A stretch of DNA of 33,893 bases, from NCBI GenBank assembly GCA_017561865.1, contig JAFZBH010000029.1:1-33893 (forward strand). The letters are read 5' to 3'. The DNA comes from Bacteroidales bacterium (lineage in GTDB: Bacteria > Bacteroidota > Bacteroidia > Bacteroidales > UBA932). The first letter of the stretch is position 1. The number at the start of each line of letters is the position of its first letter. Both the position numbers and the translations under genes were made by a program. Under the pieces are notes generated by a model. The model worked only from the letters and a program-made list of their open reading frames with translations. It was not told where the DNA came from and searched no databases. Positions 1 to 7,438 of the stretch are shown here, in pieces.

Positions 1-43
1 CGGCGCCCAAACCTGCGGTTTTCACGAATTCTCTTCTGTCCAT
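1..43 (-). CDS. Tat-exported protein, 5' end only (partial)
   Basis: The first 14 codons of a reading frame that runs off the window edge encode MDRREFVKTAGLGA. This is a twin-arginine (Tat) signal start: R-R-E-F-V-K followed by the beginning of a hydrophobic segment. The ATG lies 5 bases after the stop of the polyferredoxin gene, so the two are almost certainly co-transcribed. In Bacteroidota, membrane polyferredoxins of this kind often neighbour Tat-exported redox proteins such as aldo/keto reductases or DUF362 proteins. The identity here cannot be decided from so few residues. Confidence 0.6.
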   Translation of the reverse strand, partial: MDRREFVKTAGLGA

Positions 44-48
44 ACTCT

Positions 49-1533
49 CTATGCGGTGATGTGGTGAACGGAATTGCCGCGCACGGTGATGGCGCTGATC
101 GGGCGCGACGGACACAGGTTTTCACAGGCGCCGCAGCCGATACACTGGCTCTCGGCGACGGTCGGAACAGGGTGGACGCAGCCTTCCGTCTCGACCATAC
201 GGATGGCGCCGGTCGGGCAGTGGTGGGCGCAGTTGCCGCAGCGGGCTTCGCCCTTGGCGGCGAAGCAGAGCTCGAGGTTGACGTGCGCCAGGCCGATCTG
301 GATGGTGGACTTCTGCTCCGGCTTCACGGGCAGGATGGCGCCCGCCGGGCAGACCTGGCTGCAGGCCGTGCACTCGGGCCGGCAGTAGCCGTTCTCGTAG
401 CCCATCTCGGGCTGGAGGAAATGCACGAAGTCCGTGGACGGGCGCAGCACCCCGTTGGGGCAGGCGCTCACGCACAGCTGGCAGGCGGTGCAGTGGTCGT
501 AGAACGACTTCACACTTCGCGCGCCGAAAGGCACCAGGCGGGATCCGCGCTGGGGATTCTGCTTGGGAACCACCTCGGTGAGTCCGCCCTGCCCGTGCTG
601 GGCCTTGGCGACCAGGCTTCCGCCCACCAGCGCCGTCGTGGCGAGGAACGCCCGGCGGGATTTGTCGGCACCGCCGTCATCCGCCGGTTTGGCCGGCGAA
701 TCCTTCTTTCCGCCGAACCCCACGAAGCGATATTTGATCGCCCCTTCCGTGCAGTTGTCGATGCAGTCGAAGCAGGTCACGCAGCGGGAGTAGTCGATTT
801 TGTGATTCTCCGTGTCGATGCAGGAGGCCTTGCAGGCCTTGCCGCAACGGCCGCAGTTGATGCACTTGGAGGTGTCGATGGTATGGCGGAACAGGGAGAA
901 GCGGCTCACCAGGCTCAGGGTCGTGCCGACCGGGCAGATGGTGTTGCAGTATTCCCTGCCCCAGAGCCAGGCGCAGACGGCGATGATCACCAGCGTCAAC
1001 AGGCCCGTGATCAGCAGCGCCGGGACGACCGATCCGGAGGCCGCGCCCGCGATGCTGCGGACAATCCGTCCGTAGGCGCTGTACGGGGCGATCAGGGCTA
1101 TCAGCATCTGGCCACTTACGACAATCGACACGATCGACAGGGCCAGCACGCCGTAGCGCACGCACTTGTGCTCCTTGACGTAGGAGAAGCGTTTGAGATG
1201 GTTCTTGACCTTGGGCAGCGGGCCGCCTGCCGCCTTGATGCGCTTCACGCGGCGCGCCTGGGCATTTTGCTGCCATTTTCCGAGGGTGCGGCGGATCCAG
1301 ATGACGACGTCCTGGAACACGCCCATCGGGCAGATGACCGAGCAGTAGATGCGTCCGAAGAGGAAATTGGCCAGCAGGATGATAGCGATCACGACGAAAT
1401 TCAGGGCCAGGCAGGACGGCAGGAACTGGAGTTTCGCCATCCAGCCCCACCAGCCGTGGCCGATGCCCAGGAAGAGCAGCGTGATTCCGACCAGGAACAG
1501 GGCCGCCAGGGCGATGCGGAGTTTACGTAACAT
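49..1533 (-). CDS. Membrane polyferredoxin (NapH-like), 4Fe-4S protein
   Basis: 494-residue electron-transfer protein. The N-terminal half resembles NapH/YccM, with about four membrane segments (residues 4-24, 38-60, 127-148, 169-193) and two CxxxCP turns (YCSVICP at 63-69, YCNTICP at 195-201). Two ferredoxin motifs follow (C224-C234 and C251-C261). After a polar linker, residues 292-312 (SRRAFLATTALVGG) look like an embedded Tat signal. The remainder carries four more cysteine clusters (348-359, 384-395, 432-439, 464-474), the last of them CIGCGACENLC. It probably passes electrons between a membrane donor and an exported oxidoreductase; the gene immediately downstream starts with a Tat signal. 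The substrate is unknown. A TAnnTTTG promoter lies 25 bases upstream. The family call is confident, the role inferred. Confidence 0.88.
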   Translation of the reverse strand: MLRKLRIALAALFLVGITLLFLGIGHGWWGWMAKLQFLPSCLALNFVVIAIILLANFLFGRIYCSVICPMGVFQDVVIWIRRTLGKWQQNAQARRVKRIKAAGGPLPKVKNHLKRFSYVKEHKCVRYGVLALSIVSIVVSGQMLIALIAPYSAYGRIVRSIAGAASGSVVPALLITGLLTLVIIAVCAWLWGREYCNTICPVGTTLSLVSRFSLFRHTIDTSKCINCGRCGKACKASCIDTENHKIDYSRCVTCFDCIDNCTEGAIKYRFVGFGGKKDSPAKPADDGGADKSRRAFLATTALVGGSLVAKAQHGQGGLTEVVPKQNPQRGSRLVPFGARSVKSFYDHCTACQLCVSACPNGVLRPSTDFVHFLQPEMGYENGYCRPECTACSQVCPAGAILPVKPEQKSTIQIGLAHVNLELCFAAKGEARCGNCAHHCPTGAIRMVETEGCVHPVPTVAESQCIGCGACENLCPSRPISAITVRGNSVHHITA

Positions 1534-1558
1534 ACGGTTAATAAATGTGTGTCTGCTA

Positions 1559-1566
1559 CAAAGATA
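1559..1566 (-). promoter_or_regulatory. Bacteroidota -7 promoter element for the polyferredoxin gene
   Basis: TATCTTTG on the minus strand matches TAnnTTTG and ends 25 bases before the ATG at 1533. No clear -33 TTG is visible at the usual spacing, so this is supported by the -7 match and its position in the 69-base gap after trmB. Confidence 0.6.
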
Positions 1567-1602
1567 GAAGAAATCTTCGAGAATCCTACGGGCGTCTTGC
1601 GT

Positions 1603-2607
1603 CTAGTCCTCCGCAGCGTGGAGTTTCTGGCGGCGAGTCTCGGCGGAATCGTGGCCGAAAAGCAGGCGGGGCCCTTCGGCGGCCCGCCAGGCCTTGGCGT
1701 CGAACTCCTCGGGGTCGCGCGGACTGACGTACGGCCCTTCGTGGTCGATGACGAACGACAGGTACGTGATCGGATACCCCTGCTCCAGGAACAGCTTCTC
1801 ATAAAACGTCTGCACCTCCCGGACTTCATCCGGAATGGCCGCCGGGGCGGACATTCCATATAAATCCGTCGTGGCGGCAAGAATACGCAGGCCGTTGGCG
1901 CGGCAGACGGCAAGGGTGTATTCGTGCAGGAAGCGGGAGTCTGTCTTGAGGTGGACGATCCCGCCGGGCCGCAGAAAAGAGCGGTAGCGCTCCAGGAAGA
2001 GCGGCGAGGACAGGCGGGAATTCTCGCTGCGGTACTGCGGATCGGAAAAAGTCAGCCAGACTTCGGACACCTCGCCGGGCGCGAAAAACGCCGTGATGAA
2101 CTCGACGCGGGTCCGCAGGAAGGCCACGTTCGGCAGCGCGTGTTCCGTGGCATACTTCGCCCCTTTCCAAAGCCGCGCTCCCTTGATGTCCACGCCGATA
2201 TAATTCCTCTCCGGATCCCGCTCCGCCAACGCAATCGTATATTCCCCTTTCCCGCATCCGAGTTCCAACACTAAGTTCTTCTCCGGTAGCGCAGCAGTTT
2301 CGGCAGTCCCCCCAGAAAACCGTGCCACCCTGGGGTACCCCGGAAAAGCATGCTTTTCCGGGGGCCCCACCCTCGGCATCGTAAGAGGGAGGGGCCCATC
2401 GTCAGATGGGAGGGGTCCGGCGGAGCCGGACGTTTTCAGGGGGGAGCTGCCGAACTGCAAGCTGGAGAAGAACGAAGACCAGTGCCCTTTGACGGCGTGG
2501 TCGCGAAGGTGGAAGTAGCCGTCGGCGAGGAGCTCCTGCGCCGAGGGCTGCAGAAGGCAGGAGAAGGTCTCGTTCTCCGCGAATTTACGTAACTTATCGT
2601 GTCCCAT
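1603..2607 (-). CDS. trmB: tRNA (guanine-N7-)-methyltransferase TrmB with repeat-encoded insert
   Basis: 334 residues. TrmB methylates N7 of G46 in the variable loop of tRNAs using S-adenosylmethionine. The SAM motif LELGCGKGEY is at 114-123. Further on are VDIKG, the family signature WLTFSDPQ and HLKTD. The N-terminus MGHDKLRKFAENETF matches Bacteroidota TrmB, so I start at 2607 and not at the in-frame ATG at 2622. The ATG overlaps the end of gldH by 14 bases. Between HWSSFFSS (42-49) and the SAM motif, about residues 45-111 are encoded by a palindromic repeat shared with the kinase gene at 30865. Related proteins have only a short linker there. The C-terminal tail after the FVIDHEGPY segment also looks long. 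All recognisable catalytic motifs are intact, so the protein is probably functional. Confidence 0.9.
   Translation of the reverse strand: MGHDKLRKFAENETFSCLLQPSAQELLADGYFHLRDHAVKGHWSSFFSSLQFGSSPLKTSGSAGPLPSDDGPLPLTMPRVGPPEKHAFPGYPRVARFSGGTAETAALPEKNLVLELGCGKGEYTIALAERDPERNYIGVDIKGARLWKGAKYATEHALPNVAFLRTRVEFITAFFAPGEVSEVWLTFSDPQYRSENSRLSSPLFLERYRSFLRPGGIVHLKTDSRFLHEYTLAVCRANGLRILAATTDLYGMSAPAAIPDEVREVQTFYEKLFLEQGYPITYLSFVIDHEGPYVSPRDPEEFDAKAWRAAEGPRLLFGHDSAETRRQKLHAAED
2275..2473 (-). repeat. Palindromic repeat element copy A, inserted in trmB
   Basis: The element is delimited by imperfect inverted repeats of about 45 bases. The outer 10 bases GTTCTTCTCC (2275-2284) are matched perfectly in inverse at 2464-2473. 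Inside are nested hairpins: GTCCGGC-gga-GCCGGAC (2415-2431), CCCATC-gtca-GATGGG (2395-2410) and the perfect 26-base palindrome at 2338-2363 centred on GCATGC. The whole span is open in the trmB frame and adds Pro/Gly/Ser-rich sequence. The outer limits are approximate, because the arms may include native trmB sequence. No transposase is present. Confidence 0.85.
2317..2389 (-). repeat. 73-base conserved core of palindromic element, copy A
   Basis: Read on the minus strand, this matches 31092-31164 of the plus strand at 72 of 73 positions; the difference is a GTG versus GCG codon. It contains GGAAAAGCATGCTTTTCC flanked by CCCC and GGGG. The strand that codes for TrmB has no stop codon in any of its three frames within the core. 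It encodes TMPRVGPPEKHAFPGYPR plus flanking residues, at TrmB residues 73-97. Confidence 0.95.
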
Positions 2608-3019
2608 CCTGCTTGCTGACAATGACCCCGAGCCCCAGGAAATCCTCGTCCGTCCCCACCGGCCGAACGCTCAGGCGCCAGTCCCCCGCCTGCGCGGGCA
2701 CCATCCCGCTCCGGTACAGCTCCTTCGTCCCCCGGGGCTCCACGCTCCGCATATAGACCGTCTCCGTGAAGCCGTCGCCCGAAGGCGCCAGCCACTGCAC
2801 GTTGAGCTGGAGGTTCTCCAGCGGCCGGCGGAGTGTCCGGCCGTAAAACCAGAAATCGTATGCCGCCGTGGTATCGTTCAGCGGCAGGGTATAGACATAG
2901 ACGCCGTCCCGTGACTGTTCCCGGCGGAGGAAGAACTCCTCTCCGTCCGGCTCCGAACAAGCCGCCAGCGCCAAGATCAGCGCCGGCAGAAAGAGCAGGA
3001 TGCGTCCGGAACGGCCCAT
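2594..3019 (-). CDS. gldH: Probable GldH-family gliding-motility-type lipoprotein
   Basis: 141 residues with a lipoprotein signal: a hydrophobic stretch ending LALAAC, so the lipidated cysteine is C21. The rest is predicted soluble and periplasmic. Segments such as YDFWFYGRT, LQLNVQWLAPSGDGF and a C-terminal GLGVIVSKQ fit the GldH family, although it is somewhat shorter than typical members of about 150-160 residues. The call leans on context: holB-ricT-gldH is a recurrent Bacteroidota order. GldH is needed for gliding in flavobacteria, but homologues are widespread in non-gliding Bacteroidales, where the role is unknown; no other gld gene is visible here. It starts 3 bases after ricT and overlaps trmB. 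Confidence 0.6.
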   Translation of the reverse strand: MGRSGRILLFLPALILALAACSEPDGEEFFLRREQSRDGVYVYTLPLNDTTAAYDFWFYGRTLRRPLENLQLNVQWLAPSGDGFTETVYMRSVEPRGTKELYRSGMVPAQAGDWRLSVRPVGTDEDFLGLGVIVSKQDGTR

Positions 3020-3022
3020 CTG

Positions 3023-4315
3023 TTATTCGGAAACGGCTTTGTCCGATTTCGGCGGACGCTGACCGCCGCGGTTCCGGCCACCCCGGCCGCCCCGGCCTCC
3101 ACCCCGCTGGGAACGCTCGCCTGCGGGTGCCTGGGCGCCGCCGGAAGGCGCCGCCTGCGCCCCGCCCTTGGCCGCGCCGCGCCCCTTGCCGCGGCCCTTT
3201 CCGCCGCGGGAACGCTTACGCTTGGGAGAGTCGAAACGCGAAATGCTGTCGTCGCCGACCGCCGTCACGAATTCAGGCATATACGGCTCCGGCTCCGTAC
3301 GCAGCGACTCGGGCCGCTCGCCGTCGCGGTTCATCTCCAGGATGTCCCACACCTCGGCGGCATCCAGTGCGAAAAGCTCCGCGTCGGAAGTCTTGTCGTA
3401 CGAGAAATACATCACCTCGCGCAGGATGTCCGTTTTGCGCAGCCAGGCCTGGCCGTCCTCGAACTCCAGCGGCCCGTTGAGTTTCGGGATGCGCGACTGG
3501 GCGTCGAGGTAGTTCGCCACCTCGTAGTTGAGGCAGCACTTGAGCTTGCCGCACTGGCCGGCCAGCTTCTGGGGATTCAGAGACAGATCCTGGCAGCGGG
3601 CCGCCGCCGTGGAGATGCTCTGGAACGAGGAAATATAATTGGCGCAGCACAGCTCCCGGCCGCAGATGCCCAGGCCTCCGATGAGGCCGGCCTCCTGCCG
3701 CGCGCCGATCTGCTTCATCTCGATGCGGATGCGGAACTCTTCGGCGAACACCTTGATCAGCTGGCGGAAGTCCACCCGCCCGTCGGCGATGTAGTAGAAG
3801 ATGGCTTTCGAGCCGTCGCCCTGGAACTCCACGTCCCCGATCTTCATCTCCAGGCCCATCTCCGCAGCGATGCGGCGGGCCTTGATCATCGTGTCCTGCT
3901 CGCGTGCGATGGCCTCCTGCCACTTTTCGATGTCGCTCTGGCGCGCCTTGCGGTAGATCTTGCGGAACTGGGTCGTCTCCGGATCGATGCCCCGGCTGCG
4001 CATCTGGCGGCCGACGATCGGGCCCTCCAGGGTCACGATGCCGAGGTCCTGCCCCGTCACGGCCTCCACGACCACCAGGTCCCCCAGGCGGACGTTCTGC
4101 GGGGAGTCGTTGACGTAGAAACCCTTGCGGGTGTTCTTGAAACGCACCTCGAAGAGGTTGCGCCAGGTGCCGTCGGCGGCATCCTTGAGCCAGTTGTAGT
4201 CTCCGAGCTTGCAGCAGCCGGCACGGTAGGTGCAGCGGGTCTCGCCCGTCTGCTCCTCGTGCGTGACCACGCAGCCGCGGAAGCAATCGTATTGAATGGT
4301 TTCGTTTATCGTCAT
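3023..4315 (-). CDS. ricT: RicT/YaaT-like PSP1 domain protein with basic Gly/Arg-rich tail
   Basis: 430 residues. The PSP1/RicT domain occupies roughly residues 60-270. It carries the paired cysteine motifs ICGRELCC (217-224) and CGKLKCC (255-261), which in RicT-type complexes help hold iron-sulfur clusters. In Bacillus the Ric proteins assist RNase Y-dependent mRNA maturation; the role in Bacteroidota is not established. Residues about 365-430 form a low-complexity basic tail rich in RGG/GRG/GKG, suggestive of RNA binding. The start at 4315 gives a 4-base ATGA overlap with holB. The reading frame stays open far upstream, but that part lies over holB and is not coding. It sits in a tight operon with holB and gldH, as in many Bacteroidota. 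Confidence 0.88.
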   Translation of the reverse strand: MTINETIQYDCFRGCVVTHEEQTGETRCTYRAGCCKLGDYNWLKDAADGTWRNLFEVRFKNTRKGFYVNDSPQNVRLGDLVVVEAVTGQDLGIVTLEGPIVGRQMRSRGIDPETTQFRKIYRKARQSDIEKWQEAIAREQDTMIKARRIAAEMGLEMKIGDVEFQGDGSKAIFYYIADGRVDFRQLIKVFAEEFRIRIEMKQIGARQEAGLIGGLGICGRELCCANYISSFQSISTAAARCQDLSLNPQKLAGQCGKLKCCLNYEVANYLDAQSRIPKLNGPLEFEDGQAWLRKTDILREVMYFSYDKTSDAELFALDAAEVWDILEMNRDGERPESLRTEPEPYMPEFVTAVGDDSISRFDSPKRKRSRGGKGRGKGRGAAKGGAQAAPSGGAQAPAGERSQRGGGRGGRGGRNRGGQRPPKSDKAVSE

Positions 4316-5295
4316 ATCAGTAAGTACAAGCGGTCGGCCATGTCGGCGAAGAGGATCTTCAGGTTGACATTGCGGCCGATCAGGGTCCGTGCCCGGTCCA
4401 GGACCGACAGGGCCTCCCGGGGAAAAGTCTTGCGGCAGCGGGCGGCCCAGGCGCGGGCCTGAGGGGAGATCTCCCCGACACCTTCGATTCCCTGCTGCGC
4501 GAGGAAAACCTGGCGGAAACGCTCCGAGGCGAAGGTGCAGAATGCCCTGGCGTGCTCGCGCGAGGGCAGCTGGGCCAGACGGTCGGACAGCTCCAGGGCG
4601 CCTCCCAGGTCCTTGTCCAGCAGCGCAGACATCAATTCGTCCAGCAGCTCCGCATCCGCGAATTCCACCTCCTGCGCCGCTCCGGCGGGGCGGACGCGGA
4701 TGCGCTGACAGCGAGACGAAATCGTCACCAGGAGCTTGTCCACCTGGTGGGTGATCAGCAGGAACTGCGTCTGCGCAGGCGGTTCCTCGATCATCTTCAG
4801 GAGGCGGTTGGCCGCCTCGGCGTTCAGGCGCTCGGGCAGGTAGATCACCACCGCCCGCCAGCCCCCTTCGAGCGCGCTGAGCGAGAGTTTCTCCAGCAGG
4901 CGGCGCGACTCCGCGACCGCGATCAGGGGAATCTTGCCCGACAGGCCCAGCGCTTCGAGCAGCTCCGCTTCGCGGAACGATGGCTTGTCGGCGTAGAGCT
5001 TGCGCAGCGGCTCCATATACTGCTCGGAGAGCATCCCGGCTCCCGTCGGGAAAATGAAATGCACGTCCGGGTGGATCAGCCGCGCGATCTTGCCGCAGGA
5101 GGGGCACTGCCCGCAGGAGTCCCCGCCGGAGCGGTGTTTGCAGAACAGATACTGCAGGAACGCGATCGACAGCGGGAACGCCCCGCCCCCGTCATCCTCC
5201 TGGAAGAGAATGGCGTGCGGGATGCGGCCGGAATCCACCATCCCGACCAGCGCCTTTTTCACGTCTTCATTTCCCTGCAGCTGCGTAAAAGTCAT
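4312..5295 (-). CDS. holB: DNA polymerase III clamp-loader subunit (delta prime)
   Basis: 327 residues. This is the clamp-loader ATPase-fold subunit that helps load the sliding clamp during replication. The four-cysteine zinc module is present (C52, C61, C64, C67, with CGQCPSC), as is the SRC motif (194-196) that acts as the arginine finger. Where gamma/tau carry a Walker A loop this protein has FQEDDGGGAF, so it should not bind ATP, as expected for delta prime. The start MTFTQLQGNEDVK at 5295 overlaps the prenyltransferase stop by 4 bases (ATGA), and its own stop overlaps the ricT start by 4 bases. These overlaps suggest translational coupling. Confidence 0.88.
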   Translation of the reverse strand: MTFTQLQGNEDVKKALVGMVDSGRIPHAILFQEDDGGGAFPLSIAFLQYLFCKHRSGGDSCGQCPSCGKIARLIHPDVHFIFPTGAGMLSEQYMEPLRKLYADKPSFREAELLEALGLSGKIPLIAVAESRRLLEKLSLSALEGGWRAVVIYLPERLNAEAANRLLKMIEEPPAQTQFLLITHQVDKLLVTISSRCQRIRVRPAGAAQEVEFADAELLDELMSALLDKDLGGALELSDRLAQLPSREHARAFCTFASERFRQVFLAQQGIEGVGEISPQARAWAARCRKTFPREALSVLDRARTLIGRNVNLKILFADMADRLYLLI

Positions 5296-6260
5296 ATCTG
5301 TCTGAATTGATTGAATCGGGCTATCTGCACCAGGTATTCCCGGGAAGGGCCCGGAGGGAACGCGTCCAGCGCGCGCTCGGCCCGGTCGATCCACACGTCC
5401 AGGCGCCGGGCGGCCAGGAGCGTCCCTTCCCGCTCCTGTACGAAACGGCAGATGCGTTCGCGGTTCTCCGGCCGGGAGGGAATCTCCCGCACCATCGCGC
5501 GGATCTGCGCCTCCTGCGGAGAGCCTTCCAGGGCGGCCAGCAGCGGAAGCGTGATCTTCCGCTCCTTAAGATCCATCCCGAGCGGTTTTCCCAGGGCGTC
5601 GGTGCCGGCATAGTCCAGGATGTCGTCCTTGATCTGGAAAGCGATGCCCAGGGCGGTCCCATAGGCGACGGCGGCTTCCAGCTGCGAGGGCGAAGCGTCG
5701 ACCGACACCGCGGCCGACTCGGCCGCCGCGCAAAAGAGCGACGCCGTCTTGCAGCGGATGATCCGAAGGTAGTCCTCTTCGCTTGTATCGCAGGAGGCGG
5801 CCTTCTCCAGCTGGAGCATCTCCCCTTCCGCCAGGTCGGTCAGCGTCCGGGCGAAACGCCGGATCGCGGCGTCCCGGTGCTCGGTGTCGACCACCAGATC
5901 CACCGCCCGGGCCAGCCAATAGTCTCCGACCAGCACCGCCGTCCCCGGACCCAGCAGGGCGCTCAGGGTCGGCCGCCCGCGCCGCTCGGTACTCTCGTCA
6001 GCCACGTCGTCGTGGATGAGGGTGGCGTTGTGGAGCAGTTCCGTCACGGCAGCATAGCGGATGCTGTCTTCCGTGGGCTCCGAAATCGCCTTGGCGATGA
6101 GCAGGGCAACCATCGGCCGGAGCATCTTCCCTCCGCCCGCAAGGATCTGGGAGTTCGTCTCTTCGAGCAGGGACACGTCGGAATGCAGGTGGCTGCGGAT
6201 CAGGGCCAGCGTGCGGTCCCAATCCGTCCCCAGATAGCTGACGATGTCCTGCCTGCTCAT
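5292..6260 (-). CDS. Polyprenyl diphosphate synthase (all-trans, long chain)
   Basis: 322 residues. It condenses isopentenyl diphosphate onto an allylic primer to make a long isoprenoid chain, most likely the menaquinone side chain. Both aspartate-rich motifs are intact: DDVAD at 84-88 (first) and DDILD at 212-216 (second). The GGGKMLRP segment at 42-49 is also typical of the family. The chain length made (hepta-, octa- or nonaprenyl) cannot be read reliably, so no gene symbol is given. I start at MSRQDIVSYLG (6260), not at the in-frame ATG at 6317, because the latter lies inside the upstream LOG gene. The gap to that gene is 4 bases, and the stop overlaps holB by 4. Confidence 0.88.
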   Translation of the reverse strand: MSRQDIVSYLGTDWDRTLALIRSHLHSDVSLLEETNSQILAGGGKMLRPMVALLIAKAISEPTEDSIRYAAVTELLHNATLIHDDVADESTERRGRPTLSALLGPGTAVLVGDYWLARAVDLVVDTEHRDAAIRRFARTLTDLAEGEMLQLEKAASCDTSEEDYLRIIRCKTASLFCAAAESAAVSVDASPSQLEAAVAYGTALGIAFQIKDDILDYAGTDALGKPLGMDLKERKITLPLLAALEGSPQEAQIRAMVREIPSRPENRERICRFVQEREGTLLAARRLDVWIDRAERALDAFPPGPSREYLVQIARFNQFRQI

Positions 6261-6264
6261 ACTG

Positions 6265-6795
6265 CTACAACAGGGCTTCCAGTTCCTGAACCGTCTGAGG
6301 GAAATGCACCAGGGCACGGGAAGCCACGTCCATCATCCCCCGTTCGACATACAGGTCCAGCTGAAGCTTGAACGGATCGTAGAATCCGTCCATATTGAAG
6401 ATGATCACCCGGCCCGGATAGCGGCCGAGCTTCGCGAGGCAATAGGTCTCGGCGACCTCGTCCAGCGTCCCGATGCCGCCCGGCAGGGCGATGGCCAGCG
6501 TGGTGCCTTCGCGCATCGCGTCCTTGCGCTCGGACATCCGGTCCGTCCAGATGCACTCCGTCAGGCGCGGATGTTCGAAGCCCTTCATGAACCGGGGCAG
6601 CACCCCGATCACACGCACGCCGTGCTCCAGGGCCTCGTCGCAGACGTGCCCCATCGTGCCGCGCCAGGATCCTCCGGACACGATATCATATCCTGCCAAA
6701 CAAGCTGCGCGGACAATCTGCCGCGCAGCTTGGTTATAGGCCGGATCGATGTCGGAGGAAGAGGAGCAATAGATTACTGCCCGCTTGTCCGGCAT
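6265..6795 (-). CDS. LOG family (TIGR00730) Rossmann-fold protein
   Basis: 176 residues, the usual size for the family. LOG proteins hydrolyse nucleoside 5'-monophosphates to base and ribose 5-phosphate (cytokinin-riboside phosphoribohydrolase in plants). In bacteria without cytokinins the physiological substrate is unclear. The signature PGGIGTLDE is at 105-113 and the preceding SERKDAM at 88-94 corresponds to the family M-x-E-R-K motif. The N-terminal VIYCSSS strand is typical. It lies 6 bases after the barrel gene and 4 bases before the prenyl synthase, in the same operon. The older annotation 'lysine decarboxylase' for this family is not supported. Confidence 0.88.
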   Translation of the reverse strand: MPDKRAVIYCSSSSDIDPAYNQAARQIVRAACLAGYDIVSGGSWRGTMGHVCDEALEHGVRVIGVLPRFMKGFEHPRLTECIWTDRMSERKDAMREGTTLAIALPGGIGTLDEVAETYCLAKLGRYPGRVIIFNMDGFYDPFKLQLDLYVERGMMDVASRALVHFPQTVQELEALL

Positions 6796-6801
6796 GGTGT
6801 C

Positions 6802-7413
6802 CTAGAAGAGGATGGCGACGGAAGCGGCGATGCCGTTGGCCTTCTGGTCGGAGAGGGACTGCTTGACACTGCCGATGGTAATGTCCTTGCCGTACATCTC
6901 GCCCATGTTCCAGAAGTACTTGACGGACACCTGGACGTGCTTGATCAGCTCGACACCGGCGCCGAGGCCGACACCGTACTCCAGCTTGGTCTTCATGTTG
7001 TCCCAGGTGGACTTGACGTCACCGCTGTACTTGATCCCGTTCGAGACGGCATAGCCGACGAACGGCTCCACGAAACCGTAGACGCGGGCCAGGCTCAGGT
7101 CCAAGCCGGCCTGCACCTGCACGGGCACCTCGACATAGCCGGTCTTGTACTCGAAGTCGTCGATGGTGGTGGCAGAGCTCAGGGAATCGAACTTCGCACC
7201 CTTCATGTTGTAGAGGATGGACGGCTGGATGGCCAGCAGGCCGAGATCCATCTTGTACGTAAGACCCACGTGATACATCGTGGCGTTGCTGACATCAGCA
7301 TAAGCCTCCTTGACGTCAGTCTTGGAAGAGGTGATACCCGCCACGACACCGAGCTGGGCATAAGCGCTTGCTGCCACGAGCAGGAAAGCGGCGATAGCAA
7401 TTAATTTTTTCAT
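6802..7413 (-). CDS. Small outer-membrane beta-barrel protein (porin-like)
   Basis: 203 residues with a clear Sec signal peptide (MKKLIAIAAFLLVAASAYA, cleavage before QLGV). The mature part is an alternation of short polar turns and amphipathic strands (for example YHVGLTYKMDLG, VQAGLDLSLARVYGFVEPFVGYA) and ends in the aromatic-terminated strand AASVAILF. This fits the 8-stranded outer-membrane-barrel families common in Bacteroidota (PF13505/PF13568 type). No ligand or specific role can be inferred. A run of A residues precedes the ATG, as is typical in the phylum. It lies 25 bases downstream of trxA and probably shares its promoter. Confidence 0.8.
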   Translation of the reverse strand: MKKLIAIAAFLLVAASAYAQLGVVAGITSSKTDVKEAYADVSNATMYHVGLTYKMDLGLLAIQPSILYNMKGAKFDSLSSATTIDDFEYKTGYVEVPVQVQAGLDLSLARVYGFVEPFVGYAVSNGIKYSGDVKSTWDNMKTKLEYGVGLGAGVELIKHVQVSVKYFWNMGEMYGKDITIGSVKQSLSDQKANGIAASVAILF

Positions 7414-7438
7414 TTTTGTAGAATTGGGTTATTAGGAT

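Noticed and set aside
4312..5107. Upstream extension of the ricT frame
   Set aside because: The extension overlaps holB in another frame and is compositionally unlike a protein. MTINETIQYD at 4315 gives the conserved N-terminus and a 4-base overlap.
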